Below are positions 34,445 through 46,035 of a stretch of 64,000 nt of DNA, one piece after another. The translations under genes were made by a program, and so were the position numbers. Position 1 is the first letter of the stretch, and the number at the start of each line of letters is the position of its first letter. Location: the NCBI GenBank assembly GCA_017979445.1, contig CM030716.1:13491611-13555610 (forward strand), given 5' to 3'. This stretch comes from Akebia trifoliata. Taxonomy: Eukaryota > Streptophyta > Magnoliopsida > Ranunculales > Lardizabalaceae. The notes under the pieces were generated by a model. The model did no database searches and was not told the DNA's origin. It saw only the letters and a list, made by a program, of their open reading frames with translations.

Positions 34445-34509
34445 AATTAATAGGGAGAAGAGAGAAGAGGATCTTTATCCATGGATATCTAAATCCCTAT
34501 TTTCATTGG
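34445..34509 (-). promoter_or_regulatory. Lhcb1 copy 2 promoter: TATA-like, altered I-box, CCAAT
   Basis: Minus-strand TATTAATT (34445-34452), GATAAAG (34473-34479) where copy 3 has the I-box GATAAGG, and CCAAT (34505-34509). Order and spacing are the same as in copy 3. Confidence 0.6.
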
Positions 34510-35150
34510 TCACTTGGGTCTAAGTTTCTTTGGAGAATCTGCCTATTTGGCACTCTTTACACCACCAATTCCTAAGATAGTTTATATAATCTTCACCAAT
34601 AGAAGCCAAGGTTTTGATTTCATTCTATTGGCTCTAACCAACGTGGATGGCTCAGGTGTTGCTTTGAGATTACACTCATCTATTTCAAATGTTTATTTTA
34701 TGGACCTGAGATCCATCATCCTCAATAGACCTTATCTTCCCTACCATGTATTTGGCATATGTGCCACTTGTTTCCTTGAGATTTCATACACACCAATAAG
34801 AACAAAATGCGACGGGCTCTGTAACTCATCATCCTCAATGTGCTCTTTTTTTTTTTTTTTTAATAACTACAATTGGCCAGCAATTCAACAATTAATATTG
34901 ATCATTCAATTCATAAAAAAAATTGTTAATAATTTTGAAAATCCCTAATCTGTGTGATTTATCCTCAAATTTTAATTAGTAATCAAATCCTAAAGCAGAA
35001 GTAGGATTTGCAAAATAAAAGCATCAACTTAAAACATATGTTGTAGTTTAGAATGGCTAAGGAATGTCACATGATGATGCATAGTGAGAAGTTAACGTTT
35101 AGTGGAAAAGTTTAATATTAACAATCTCCAATATTATATTTTGCTTTTGG
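34510..35150. other. Duplicated upstream flank of Lhcb1 copy 2
   Basis: Duplicated non-coding DNA matching about 57400-57980 in reverse. Open frames such as 34514-34948 exist in both arms but have no protein similarity and lie in the promoter flank. Confidence 0.55.
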
Positions 35151-35160
35151 AAAAATCTCT

Positions 35161-35379
35161 AAACAAATCTCCACCAAGGGGGTGGTTGAATGGTTACCGA
35201 CTTGGGGGTCAAGGAGTCTGCTCCTTCTTTGGTCTCAAGTTCGAATCCCACTACCCATAAAAAACCTTGGTGGCCATGCACTGTTTCATGTAAGTGGGGT
35301 AAAGCCTGGGTGCGGGGCGTAGGGACTAGTCTGGTGGGGCGCAAGCTGGCCCAGATGCCCTTTGTTACACATAAAAAAA
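35161..35379 (+). mobile_element. tRNA-derived SINE with poly-A tail, TSD AAAAATCTCT
   Basis: The head has box A-like 'gtggttgaatggttaccg' and box B-like GTTCGAATCCC. The body has 'ggtggccatgcactg' and 'gcgcaagctggcccagatg', and the tail is poly-A. The direct repeat AAAAATCTCT lies at 35151-35160 and 35380-35389. It is absent from arm B of the duplication. Same family as the SINE at 24518. Confidence 0.85.
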
Positions 35380-35580
35380 AAAAATCTCTTATATTTTTTA
35401 TCTTTTAGTGGGAAAAAAAGTAAGGCTTTTTTAAGTTTTATTATGTAATGGAATTTTGTAAATAATTTTTTTGAAAGATTTGTCTAATCATCTACCCTCT
35501 AGAAAGTCGACAAACAAAAGATAAATAAACTTCAGTCCATCAATATTTTTTGTCTATATACTACTATTAGTAGTACTACT

Positions 35581-37679
35581 TGTAGACATGAGAAATGTTC
35601 ACCTTTGGACCTCAATGCTACGTTGTTTGGAGTCGCCACCATTCTTTTTTGTAAATGGGTGTGAATGGGCACCCGAATCGATTCTTTTGAAAACCATTTT
35701 TTATGGCATTGTAGTGACTCTCAATCATGGAAAAGGTATGGTCTACCTAAAATCTAAGTAAGGGGATTCGATTAGAGAATGGGGAAGGTGTTAAGCACCC
35801 CATTCTCTCCACCTAAGGTGGTTACCTTTAGATTTGGCCATTTTTGAAAAGGATTAAAATAACAAGTAGAATGCATGAGATGCATGAAGTGGGTGGGTGT
35901 ATATAGTGTGTATGTACCTCATTGGAAGAGGTTTTGATGTTAGTGTTGACATAAGAGATATCTTATGGAAAAAGACATTCTATGGAGTCAACACACTTTT
36001 GCATGAGTTGAAATGTTGGTTTATGATTTTAGAGAAGTTCCATGAAAGGAGTTCTCTTAGATCTATAACCTTAATGCATGCATGTTTAGCTAGAAGCTTA
36101 GTGTTTTAACCCCATCAAGAGAGTTACACATTTCTTCATCATAGCCAACATGTGTGATGTGTGTGCATAATGTACATTATGGTGCATGATATGAGAATGG
36201 ATTTAAAAGGGCTTCAACCTCCATCCTTTCGACCAAACCGCCTCAAGCATTCCATGCCCAAGGTTGAGGTTCAATTTACTCGGGATGAAGGAGAGTTCTC
36301 CATTACATCCTAAGGATTTCTAAAAAAGAAAAGAGAGGATTAGAAGAAGAAGATGCAAGATGAAAGAAAATAACTAAATAACTACTATCCCACCTTGTCC
36401 CCTTGGAGGTCTTGAATGAACTTGAGCTTGAAAAGTGAACTTGAGAGTTTAAGGATGTAGTTGAGGGTGAGTTGAGAGAGTTGAAGGTTGAGAGATGAGA
36501 GATGAGTAGATAATTGGGTAGAGTTTTAGGTTGAGAGATGGGGGCTTGAGAGCATGCCTTGCTCATAGGAAATGAGGGTATTTATAGAGTTTTTGGAGAA
36601 CTTTTGGGGATAAAGTGGTCCAACCCTAAAAATAAAGAACATGGACATGAGATTTAGGTTATTTCTTTTTGGATTTTTCATTTGTATGAGGGTAAAGATG
36701 ACATTTGTGAAGAAACCCTAAAAGCATGCTTTGATCCTTGGTTTTTTGATAAATAGAGGTGAGAGAACAAAGGTACTTTTGGGAGGATGAATGGGGGAGT
36801 GACATGTGTAAAGGTGGAGTGGTAGGTAAAAAGTAGATCTTGGTTTATTTGTAAATAACTCATAAAGCAAGGGTGGAAGTGTAGTTTTGAAATGGACCAA
36901 TGGGAAAACAAAAGCACATTTGGGAGGGTGAATAGGAGGATGACATGTGTAAAGGTGAAGTGGTAGGTGAAAAGTAGACTTTGGTTCATTTGTAAATAAC
37001 TCATAAAGCAAGGGTAGAAGTATATTTTTGAAATGGACCAATGGGAGGACTCCATGTATGTACTTGAAGATTCCCACCTTTTGAGGGTATAATGGGAAGT
37101 TCTCTCACCTTGATGGATTATTACCAAAGACCCAATAACCTTTTTGGTTTGACTAAACTTTTTGAGAAGGGCATTCTAGAGTTTTCACAAAAGAAAAGTT
37201 GACCCTCCAATTAGATGATGCATTGGGTGTTGGAGGCTTATGAGGTATCAACATGTGTCATCTTGTGAAGGGGTGAGAGAATGGACTTGGAGTGGGTTTG
37301 GTTTTGGGCTTAGAGAATGGATTTTGTTTTGGGCTTAGGTTGGCTAGAAAGTGGATTTAGGTTATGGGTTTAGAGTGGCATTGGGTATAGGTTGGGCTAG
37401 GTAATGGATTTGGGTAATTGGGTTTAGAATGGCATTGGGTTTTGGGCTTAGGTTGGGCTAGGTAGTAGACCATGGTGAGGGTATGGGTGATGGACATAGG
37501 TCTAAAGTGGATTAGGGACAAGGTATGAGCATGATATGAGATGCAAATAGTATGCATGTATGCATGAAAATGATGCAAAATAGCAATGTGGGTCCGTCGA
37601 AGAACTTGAGTTCTAAATCGAAATTAATTCGAGAAAATTTGGATTTTCTTATGGGTTCGTGCAAATTGGGGTGTCTACA
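35581..37679 (+). mobile_element. Solo LTR (2.1 kb), TSD CTACT
   Basis: Second copy of the element at 1647, with ends TGTAGACA and TGTCTACA and a perfect 5-bp duplication CTACT (35576-35580 and 37680-37684). The same internal tandem blocks occur at about 36790-37060. The matching place in arm B (about 55450-55495, reverse) is uninterrupted, so this LTR arrived after the segmental duplication or was lost cleanly there. Confidence 0.9.
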
Positions 37680-38011
37680 CTACTAATAATAATTGTATAG
37701 GATAAAACCCGAATTATATCATGGCCTTACATAAGGCATAATCTGAGAAGCAGTTGAAGGCTAGGCAAGATAGTCTTCGAGCATAGCTCAACCGCATGGT
37801 ATGAAAGGTGCTTGTTAGTTCAGCTCAGCATATGTCGATTTGATTACCTATTGGAAAAGTAGAGTAGATACGTGAGATGAACTCGGCTATTTCTCAAGTT
37901 GGACAAATAAAGTATCCCAAGAATCTCGGAGTGATTGAACATGTCAATCACATTCTTTCCTAAGTGGATAACTTCTTATCCCGTGAGAAGTTTCCGTAAA
38001 CCAATCCTAAT

Positions 38012-38089
38012 TGTTAGGTGGTCCCTCATATGTGGGACCTACGTGAGTTAGGTTTTGTTTTTAAAAGAAAAACAAAACAAAACCTAGCC

Positions 38090-38138
<49 letters not shown>

Positions 38139-39057
38139 CCCTTTCAGCAACAAACATTTTGACAAACATTTTGGCAAAACATTTTTCAAAACATGGGTTA
38201 GAGGTTTTGGAATGGGCTGATTTTTGGTGAGGATGATCTCTACGGTGAGGAGATCATCCTCATCAAAAATCAGCCCATTCCAAAACTTCTAGCCCCATGT
38301 TAACAGGTTGAAAAATTGTGAACCGTCCATTTTTTGTAAACCATTTTTGATGGGTTAGAAGTTTTGGAATGGGCTGATTTTTGGTGATGATGATCTATTC
38401 CCTGTAGAGATCATCCTCACCAAAAATCAGCCCATTCCAACACCTGTAACCCATATTTTCAAAAATGTTTTGCCAAAATGTTTGTCAAAATGTTTGTTGC
38501 TGAACATTTCCCATATATATATATATATAAATAGAGAGCGAGATAGCCGCTGTTTTTGGGAAGAGAGAATTTGGGTGTTTTTTTTTATCCTTCCGTCAGA
38601 GATTTGGAAGATCGTCTGTGGTTTGATCTTGATCAAATTTCAGCATATTGTTCCTAACGACAAGTGCTACTCATCGACTGGTGTCGATAATAGATTTTCT
38701 TCTTCAGTTGTTCAGTGAGATCTTTCTTATTCTTGTTGGAATCCACTTTATATAGTGATGAATTTGTTTTTAATCCAAGAATAGATATATTCTTAATGAA
38801 CTGGTAGCCTCTAGATATCTTTTTAGAGAAGACTATGTATCCTATTATTATTCATAGTAGAAGTTTTGACTGGACTAGGTCCCATGGTTTTTTCCCTTCT
38901 CCTTGGAGGGTTTTCCACGTAAAAAAATTGTGGCGTCATACTTGATTATATTTTTTGCACTGTGATTGAGTTATTTTATTGCTATTGACTATTTGATTTA
39001 TACAAAGTGGGTAGATAAATTCCACTATGCCTTGCGTTTGGTGTTCACCCCTAATCA
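38012..39057 (+). repeat. Copia 5' LTR (1046 bp, carries a nested MITE)
   Basis: Matches the 637-bp 3' LTR except for a 378-bp element and extra TA units inserted in its (TA)n tract. Outside the insertion the two LTRs look roughly 90-95 per cent alike by eye. Confidence 0.93.
38135..38512 (+). mobile_element. Double-hairpin MITE, copy 13, nested in the Copia 5' LTR
   Basis: 378 bp. Left end GGGTCCCTTTCAGCAAC, right end (reverse) GGGAAATGTTCAGCAAC, with 'aaacattttgacaaacattttggcaaaac' repeats and two hairpins. TA runs flank both sides (38094-38134, 38513-38528). The 3' LTR has an unbroken (TA)n at the same place (about 43133-43150). Confidence 0.95.
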
Positions 39058-39101
39058 AAGTTGTATCAGAGCATTGGTTATGAATTTCTTGTGTAAATTG
39101 A

Positions 39102-42100
39102 ATGGAAGAGTCATATAATAGCATAGTTAAATTCACAGTTTCCAACTATTCAATTTGGAAGACGAGGATGAAGGATATTTTATATTGCAAAGAATTGTTT
39201 GAACCTATTGAGTTGAAGGGTGTCAAACCTATTGCGAAAATCGATGATGATTGGAAGAAATTGAATAGGAAAGCCATCAACATATTAGGCAGTGGGTTGA
39301 TCAAAGTGTCTTCCATCATGTCGCCAAAGAAGTTGATGCTTACAGTCTTTGGCAGAAATTAGAGTCTTTATGAACGAAAGACTGCTCAAAATAAAACTTT
39401 TATGATAAGAAAGCTTGTGATTTTAAAGTACAAAGATGGGCAGAGTGTTGCGGAGCACTTGAGTAATTTTCAAAGATTGTTGAATGAGCTGTCTACCATG
39501 AAGCTTATGCTAGATGATGAGGTGTAAGCATTACTTGTGTTGAGTTCTTTGCCAGACAGTTGGGAAACCTTGGTGGTGTCACTTAGTAATTCTGCTCCCA
39601 ACGGTGTGATGACTATGGGTATGGTAAAAGACAACATGTTTAATGAAGAAGCAAGAAGAAAAGAGCAAGGTTTTTCTTCTCATTCAGAGGCACTTGTTAT
39701 ATAAAGGCGAGGGAGAAGCAAAAGTAGAAAACCTCACGGTTATGACAGTCGTGACAAGTCAAGGGGAAAATCTAAGTCTAGAACAGACATAAAATGTTTT
39801 TATTGTGATAAGTCTGGGCATATCAAAAGGGAGTGCAAAAAATTTAAAAGGGAACAGTTGAAAGAAAAAGATGAAGAATAGAAAGATGAAAAAGACACTG
39901 CAATAGTTGCATCTGATGGTGATGTGGTATTTGTCTACGATGATGCTTATGTTAATTTTGCATGCCAGGACTCTACGTGGATAATTGATATAACAACTTC
40001 TTTTCATATTACTCCACATAGAGATGTCTTATCTTCTTTCACCAGTGGTAGCTATGGTTGGGTCAATATGGGACATGAAACAAAATGTGAAATTATGGGC
40101 ATTGGAGATGTACAGTTGGAAACCAACATTGGGTGCAGATTGCTTCTCAAAGATGTTAGATATGTTCTTGATATGCGCTTCAGCTTGATTTCTATTGGGA
40201 AACTTCATGATGAAGGCTACCATAATTACCTTGGAGGTGGATAGTGGAAACTTAGTAAGTGTTCTCTTATTTTAGCTAAGGGGAAGAAAATTAACACTCT
40301 CTGCAAGATAGAAGCAAAATTAGTCAAGGGAGATGTCAATGTTGTTGAGAATGAAACCTCCACTAAGCTATGGCATAAGAGGCTTGGTCACATGAGTGAG
40401 AAAGGATTTCAGGTTCTTGCCAAAAAGCAGCTCCTACCTAATAGCAAAGGTACGTTACTAACGCCCTGTACTCATTGTCTTGTTGGAAAACAAAGAAGAG
40501 TTTGATTTAAAAAATCCCCACCATTAAGAAAGACTAATATTCTTGATTTAGTACACACTAATGTTTGCACTATGAATAGTAAAACTCTTGGTGGTGCACT
40601 TTATTATGTAACCTTTATTGATGATTACTCTAGAAAGGTATGGGTTTTTTGCTTTAAAAACTAAAGACTAGGTATTGGATATGTTCAAAGTCTTTCACAT
40701 GATAGTTGAAAAGGAAATTGGAAGGCAGTTGAAATGTGTTAGAGCTGATAATGGTGGAGAATACAGAGGGCCGTTTGAATAGTATTATAGAAGCCATGGT
40801 ATTAGGTTTGAAAAAGTTGTACCCAAGACTTCGCAGCATAATGGTGTAGTAGAGAGAATGAACAAAACCATTTGTGAAAGAATCAGGTGTATGCTCTCTC
40901 ATGCAAAATTGCCTAAATCCTTTTGGGATGAGGCAATGAGGACTGCAGTTGACTTGATCAATCTTTCCCCGTTAGTTCCTTTGGATTGTGACATACCTCA
41001 GAGGGTCTGGACAGGTAAAGATGTTTCTTTTAAGTACTTGAGAGTGTTTGGCTGTAGGACATTTGTCCATATTCCCAGGGTTGAGAGATCCAAGCTTGAT
41101 AGCAAAGCCAAGTAGTGTATCTTCATGGGTTATGGGTAAGAGGAGTTTGGTTATAGATTATGGGATCCAGTCAGTAAGAAAATCATACGGAGCAGAGATG
41201 TCTTCTTTGAAGATCAAACCATTGAAGACATATTTCAAAAAAAGTCAAAGTTTCTCAAGGAAGACCGTGATGATTTGGATCCAGTTGTTCCTCCTAGTGT
41301 GACGCATAATGAACATAGAAGAGATGTACTAGAAGAACATATTGATACAGTTGGTGGAAATACTGAGCCTACATTTGATAATGTGGAGTTAGAAGAACAA
41401 CTTGAGAAAACTTCTTCAGAACCATCTGCTGAGATACAATTGAGAAGATCTACTAGAGAGCACTAACCTTCTAGAAGATATTCAGTTAATGAGTATGTGT
41501 TACTTTCTGATGGGGGAGAGTTAGAAAGTTATCAAGAAGTTATGCTACATGACCAGAAAAATCTATGGTTAGAAGCTATGCAAGAACAGATGAAATCCTT
41601 ACATGAGAACCATACATATGAGTTAGTTGAACTGCCTAAGGGTAATAAAGCACTCAAGAATAGATGGATATTTAGGTGCAAGATTGAGCCAAACAAATCA
41701 CAACCAAGGAACAAGGCACGATTGGTTGTAAAAGGGTTGGTCAAAAGAAGGGCATTGACTTTAAATAAATTTTTTCACCCGTGGTAAAGATGTCTTCTAT
41801 CCGAGTTGTTTTGGGTTTGGCTGCCAATATGAATTTGGAGATCTTGATGTAAATACTGCTTTCCTCCATGGTGACTTGGAGGAGAAAATCTACATGGAGC
41901 AACCAGAGGGGTTCACGACTAAAGGCAAGGAACATCTAGTGTGTCGGTTGAAAAAGAGTTTGTATGGACTCAAGCAGGCACCGAGATAGTAGTATAAGAA
42001 ATTTGATTCCTTTATGGTTGAGTACGGGTATGATAGAACTACTTCTGATCACTGTGTATTTGTGAAGAAGTTTTCTGATGGTGAATTTATTATCCTCTTA

Positions 42101-43038
42101 TTATATGTGGATTACATGTTGATAGTTGGTCGTGATACTAGCAAAATTGACAAACTGAAGAGGGAATTGAGTAAGTCTTTTGCTATGAAGGACTTGGGAC
42201 TCGCAAAACAAATTCTTGGTATGAATATTTCTCGTGACAGGAAAAATGCAAGATTGTGGCTATCACAAGAGAGTTATATCAAGAAGGTATTGGACATATT
42301 CAACATAAGCAAGGCAAAACCAGTGAGCTCTCCACTTGCATGCCATTTGAAGTTGAGTTCAAAAGAAAGTCCTATGAGTGAGAAAGAAGAAGAAGAAAAT
42401 GAAGAAAGTGTCTTACGCATCAGTTATGGGTAGCTTAATGTACGCCATGGTGTGCACGAGGCTTGATATCGCTCATGTTGTTGGAGTTGTCAGTCGGTTC
42501 CTTTATAATCCCGGCAAAGAACATTGGGTAGTTGTGAAATGGATCCTCAAGTATCTTAGAGGTACTATGAGAGTATGTTTGTGCTTCGGCATTGGTAAGC
42601 ATGTGCTTGATGGGTTCACAGATGCAGATATGACTGATGATTACTTATTCAGGGGGAGCAGTGTCATGGCAATCCAGGTTACAGAAATGTGTTACTTTGT
42701 CTACTACAGAGGTATAGTACATTGCTATCATAGAAGCGGCCAAAGAATTTCTATGGATGAAGAAGTTCTTACAAGAACTGGGTTTACAGCAAGAGAAGTA
42801 TTTGTTTTACTGTGACAGTCAGAGTGCCATCCATCTCAGTAAGAATTCGACTTTCCATTCCAGATCTAAACATATTGATATCACGTATCATTGGATTCGT
42901 GATGCACTAGATGAGAAATTGTTACAGATTGAGAAAATTCATACTAATGATAATGGGTCAGATATGATGACACAAGCGTTGCCTATACAAAAGATTGATT
43001 GTAGAAAGGTGGCGGGCTTGGTGGAGCCTCCCACATAA
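39102..43038 (+). pseudogene. Copia gag-pol polyprotein, decayed
   Basis: Gag part 39102-39880 ends in a zinc knuckle CFYCDKSGHIKREC (39795-39836, CX2CX4HX4C). The protease segment begins WIIDITTSFH (39978 on), where the D-[TS]-G motif has become DITT. The integrase has the zinc-binding WHKRLGH...CTHC region (40373-40480), but the first catalytic Asp is Asn (AAT at 40560-40562, HTNVCT); the later RADNGGEY and VVERMNK are kept. In reverse transcriptase the YVDD box reads YVDY (42114-42125). RNase H ends with SKHIDITYHWIRD. In-frame stops and shifts occur throughout (for example near 39361, 40504, 41115, 41465 and 41760), so it cannot be expressed as one protein. Confidence 0.93.
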
Positions 43039-43054
43039 TCGAGAGGGGGAGATT

Positions 43055-43691
43055 TGTTAGGCGGTCCCTCTTATGCGGGACCCACGTGAGTTAGGTTTTG
43101 TTTTTAAAAGAAAAACAAAACAAAACTTAGCCATATATATATATATATAATAAAAAAAAATTAGAGAGAGAGAGAAGACAACCGTCGTTTTTGGGAAGAG
43201 AGAATTTGGGTTTTTGTTATGATCCTTCCATCAGAGATTGGAAGATCGTTTGTGGTCTGATCTTGATCAAATTTCAGCATATTGTTCCTGATGACAAGTG
43301 CTACGCATCGACTGGTGTCGATAATAGATTTTCTTCTTCAGTTGTTCGATGAGATCTTTCTTATTATTTTTGCAATCCACTTTATATAGTGATGAATTTG
43401 TTTTTAATCCAAGAATAGATATATTCTTGATGAACTGGTAGCCTCTAGATATCTTTCTAGAGAAGGCTGTGTATCCTATTATTATTCATAATAGAAGTTT
43501 TGACTGGACTAGGTCCCGTGATTTTTTCCCTTCTCTTTGGAAGGTTTTCCACGTAAAAAAATTGTAGTGTCGTACTTGATTATATTTTTTGCACTGTGAT
43601 TGAGTTATTTTATTGCTATTGACTATTTGATTTATACAAAGTGAGTAGATAAATTCCATTGTGCCTTGCGTTTGGTGTTCACCCCTTATCA
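43055..43691 (+). repeat. Copia 3' LTR (637 bp)
   Basis: TGTTAGG...ATCA, preceded by the polypurine tract. It keeps an uninterrupted (TA)n at about 43133-43150, the empty site for the MITE found in the 5' LTR. Confidence 0.94.
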
Positions 43692-43696
43692 CTAAT

Positions 43697-44212
43697 TAAG
43701 ATCTAAATGAGGATCACTTAAATCCTCCTAGATAAGGAAAGGGGCGACGTGTCCAAGGGGGTGGTTAAGGAAAAACATTTAATCTTTAAATAGGAGGGGA
43801 GTATATTTTAACTTGAACATCGAAGGTAGTTGGCAGGTGCCACACCATTGCCCCAACTCGGAGGAAGTAAGACTCACCATTTGAAATTGCAGTCTAAGGT
43901 GTTCAAGTCAAGTTCAGAAACAACCCCTACAATACTAATATTTGTATCAATCTCATTGGGAGCAACTTTGACTTTGATGACTCCAACTACTCAGTATCTC
44001 AAGTAATTCATAAGCTGAGACAACATACTTCTTCCCCATTCATCATTAAATATATAATGTTTTGAGCTAGGTTTTGTTATTTCTCTTAGATTTTCATTCC
44101 ATGTGGTTATGTGTTCTCCATATTTTCTTTTCCTCTCTCTTTTTCCCCATTGTTTGTTATCAAGTTTTGATATTTTTTATTGCTAGTGTGGACACCTTGC
44201 TTCATTGCTTTG
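43697..44212. other. Spacer between Copia and Gypsy elements
   Basis: No gene seen. The sequence 'aaatgaggatcacttaaatcctcctagataaggaaaggggcgacgtgtcc' is not recognised. Confidence 0.4.
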
Positions 44213-44747
44213 TGATACAATAACAGACTAACTAAAATCTGGAATCCACCAGAAAAGAACTCTTAAAGAGAAATTTTATTAAATTGAAGCTCATCTTCGC
44301 CTCGCAATTACAACCCCTTTAATAGAAAAAACTTCTAATCCTTGTAAAACACAAAATTTGCCCAAAATAGTAAAAATTACTAAAAATAATAAAAATGACC
44401 TAAGCATTGAAATAAATACTACTTAACCCTAGAAACAAAGGAGAATCAGCGGTTCATGATTCTGACTTCTATAACTAAAGTTATTAACAAAATGGGAAAA
44501 ATCCAAATAAAGTAAAACTGCCTAAAAAACAAGGTAGATGAATGAATTAGGCCTAAAAATGCGAACTCAATCACGAAGCTGTTGATCTTGACGATCTCAA
44601 TGTTTTCATTCAAATATGGGCCTTCTCAGATGATTCTAAATTTGTTGCCCCTCCATGTCCATGGACCCATGTGGGCCAAAGCCTTACATTTGGAGTTTTG
44701 ACAATCCAAATGTTCCATGAATTCTTCAACAACTTGTCCTATATAAG
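44213..44747 (-). repeat. Gypsy LTR, distal (3') copy
   Basis: About 535 bp and similar along its whole length to 47079-47622 ('ccagaaaagaactcttaaa', 'caattacaacccctt', 'ttcatgaattc.tcaacaac'). It is preceded on the minus strand by the purine tract at 44748-44760. Confidence 0.82.
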
Positions 44748-44817
44748 TTCCCTCCGCTTGAAAAGAACTCAACCCTAAGTTATGCTTTGGATAGAGAGGC
44801 TCATCAGCATGATATTC

Positions 44818-45480
44818 TTACAAGTCCGAGATATTAAAACTCCTCGAAATTCCCATGTCCTCAGGTAGATCAACCACATAGGCATTATCGTTGATTTTCC
44901 TCAAATCCTTGTATGGACCATACTTCTTTGGTTTCAATTTGCTGTAACTCCCCACTGGAAACCTTTTTTTGCGTAATAAAACCATCATCAAATCACCCTT
45001 TTTGAATAACTTGAGACGTTTGTGCTTATCTGCGATTGCTTTATATTTAGCATTGTTTTGCTCTAGTTTCTGTCTCACTTCCGCCTGCACAGCTTGGGCT
45101 TGTTCAGCTAAGGTTTCTGTTGCAACACTCAATCCCGAACCCTTAGGTAAAGGCATACTCCATAGTTTGCCACGGTGATGTCACATAAACCATAGCAAAA
45201 GACGATTTCCCTATGGCACTATGGATTGTGCTGTTGTAAGCAAACTCAGCCTGGGGTTGTGCATGGTCCCATTGTTTCGACCTATCACCACAAATACAGT
45301 GAATCATACTTTCCAAAGTTCTATTGGTCACCTCCGTTTGACCATTTATTTGTGGATGCACTTAGTACTGCGTTTGAGTGAAGTATCAAACATTTTCCAC
45401 AAAGTCACCCAAAAATGACTAAAAAATTTTGTATCACGATCGGATGTAATGGACTAAGGTAGTTCATGTAATCTGACTAT
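44818..45480 (-). pseudogene. Gypsy integrase core and C-terminal part, copy 1
   Basis: Contains [18 protein letters not shown], the glutamate end of the integrase core, then a linker and the C-terminal segment [18 protein letters not shown] with [20 protein letters not shown] frame break separates the two parts near 45150. The catalytic Asp upstream is lost with the deletion near 45485-45540. Confidence 0.85.
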
Positions 45481-45499
45481 CTCCCTACACTATCAAATC

Positions 45500-45850
45500 A
45501 CAGCAATCCGATGCGACCCCCAAGTGAACAATTAAGCGTTGTCCTTATCCTTATACGTGATATCAACATCATACTGCCATGATCTACCCAATAAAACTTG
45601 ACTAGCATCATGTCTACCACATCACAAACTATCTCATTCTTATAATGCTTGCAATTAGATAAAGGAACACAACAAACTTCTGTTACCTTTACTGTTGGCT
45701 CCTTCATGATCCATTCATTAGTGTAGGGAGAAGGACGCCTTTTCTATTGGCAACTTTAGATGCTCCACTAGCTTCTTTGCGAAAAAATTCTCACAACTTC
45801 CATTGTCTAGAATCAGATCACATACTTTATGACTAATTGTACAACATGAT
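45500..45850 (-). pseudogene. Gypsy aspartic-protease-region remnant, copy 1
   Basis: Fragments 'NEWIMKEPTVKVTEVCCVPLS' (in two overlapping pieces) and 'YKNEIVCDVVDMM' match the retropepsin-like region. Frameshifts split it. The text then jumps directly to integrase, so reverse transcriptase and RNase H are deleted. Confidence 0.7.
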
Positions 45851-46035
45851 CGGAAGCTATTGTGAAGCTGACTGAGGTCCTTCTAGTTTGGAGCATAAAG
45901 TACTCATTGCACCACACAACTAACTTGTTCCCCTTCTTCTTTTGCAAATTCCGTACCATCATAAAAGCTGCCTTCATTGTCGCCATCATCATCATCAACC
46001 TCTACGCTTTCATCATTCTCCACAAAATTCACAGG

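Larger units (their letters stand above)
33080..37900. repeat. Inverted segmental duplication, arm A
   Basis: Matches 55255-59432 in opposite orientation. Shared landmarks are 'gaaaacaatttctcagcaat' (33090), 'acctagttattaatgcatagg' (33150), the whole Lhcb1 gene and promoter, 'cctaaagcagaagtaggatttg' (34990), 'ttaagttttattatgtaatgg' (35430), and 'agatgaactcggctatttct' (37875). Arm A carries a SINE (35161) and a solo LTR (35581) that arm B lacks. Outer limits are approximate. Confidence 0.85.
38012..43691 (+). mobile_element. Ty1/Copia retrotransposon (Tnt1/Tork-like), TSD CTAAT, inactive
   Basis: Two LTRs begin TGTTAGG and end ATCA. The 5-bp duplication CTAAT is perfect (38007-38011 and 43692-43696). 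The primer-binding site TTGTATCAGAGC (39061-39072) is one mismatch from the usual initiator tRNA-Met complement, and the polypurine tract lies at 43041-43054. Inside, the order is gag, protease, integrase, reverse transcriptase, RNase H, i.e. Copia order. The coding region has many stops and frameshifts. Confidence 0.95.

Noticed and set aside
34514..34948. A 144-codon open frame, partly conserved in the opposite duplication arm.
   Set aside because: Conservation is explained by the segmental duplication. It overlaps the Lhcb1 promoter, and arm B preserves only part of the frame.
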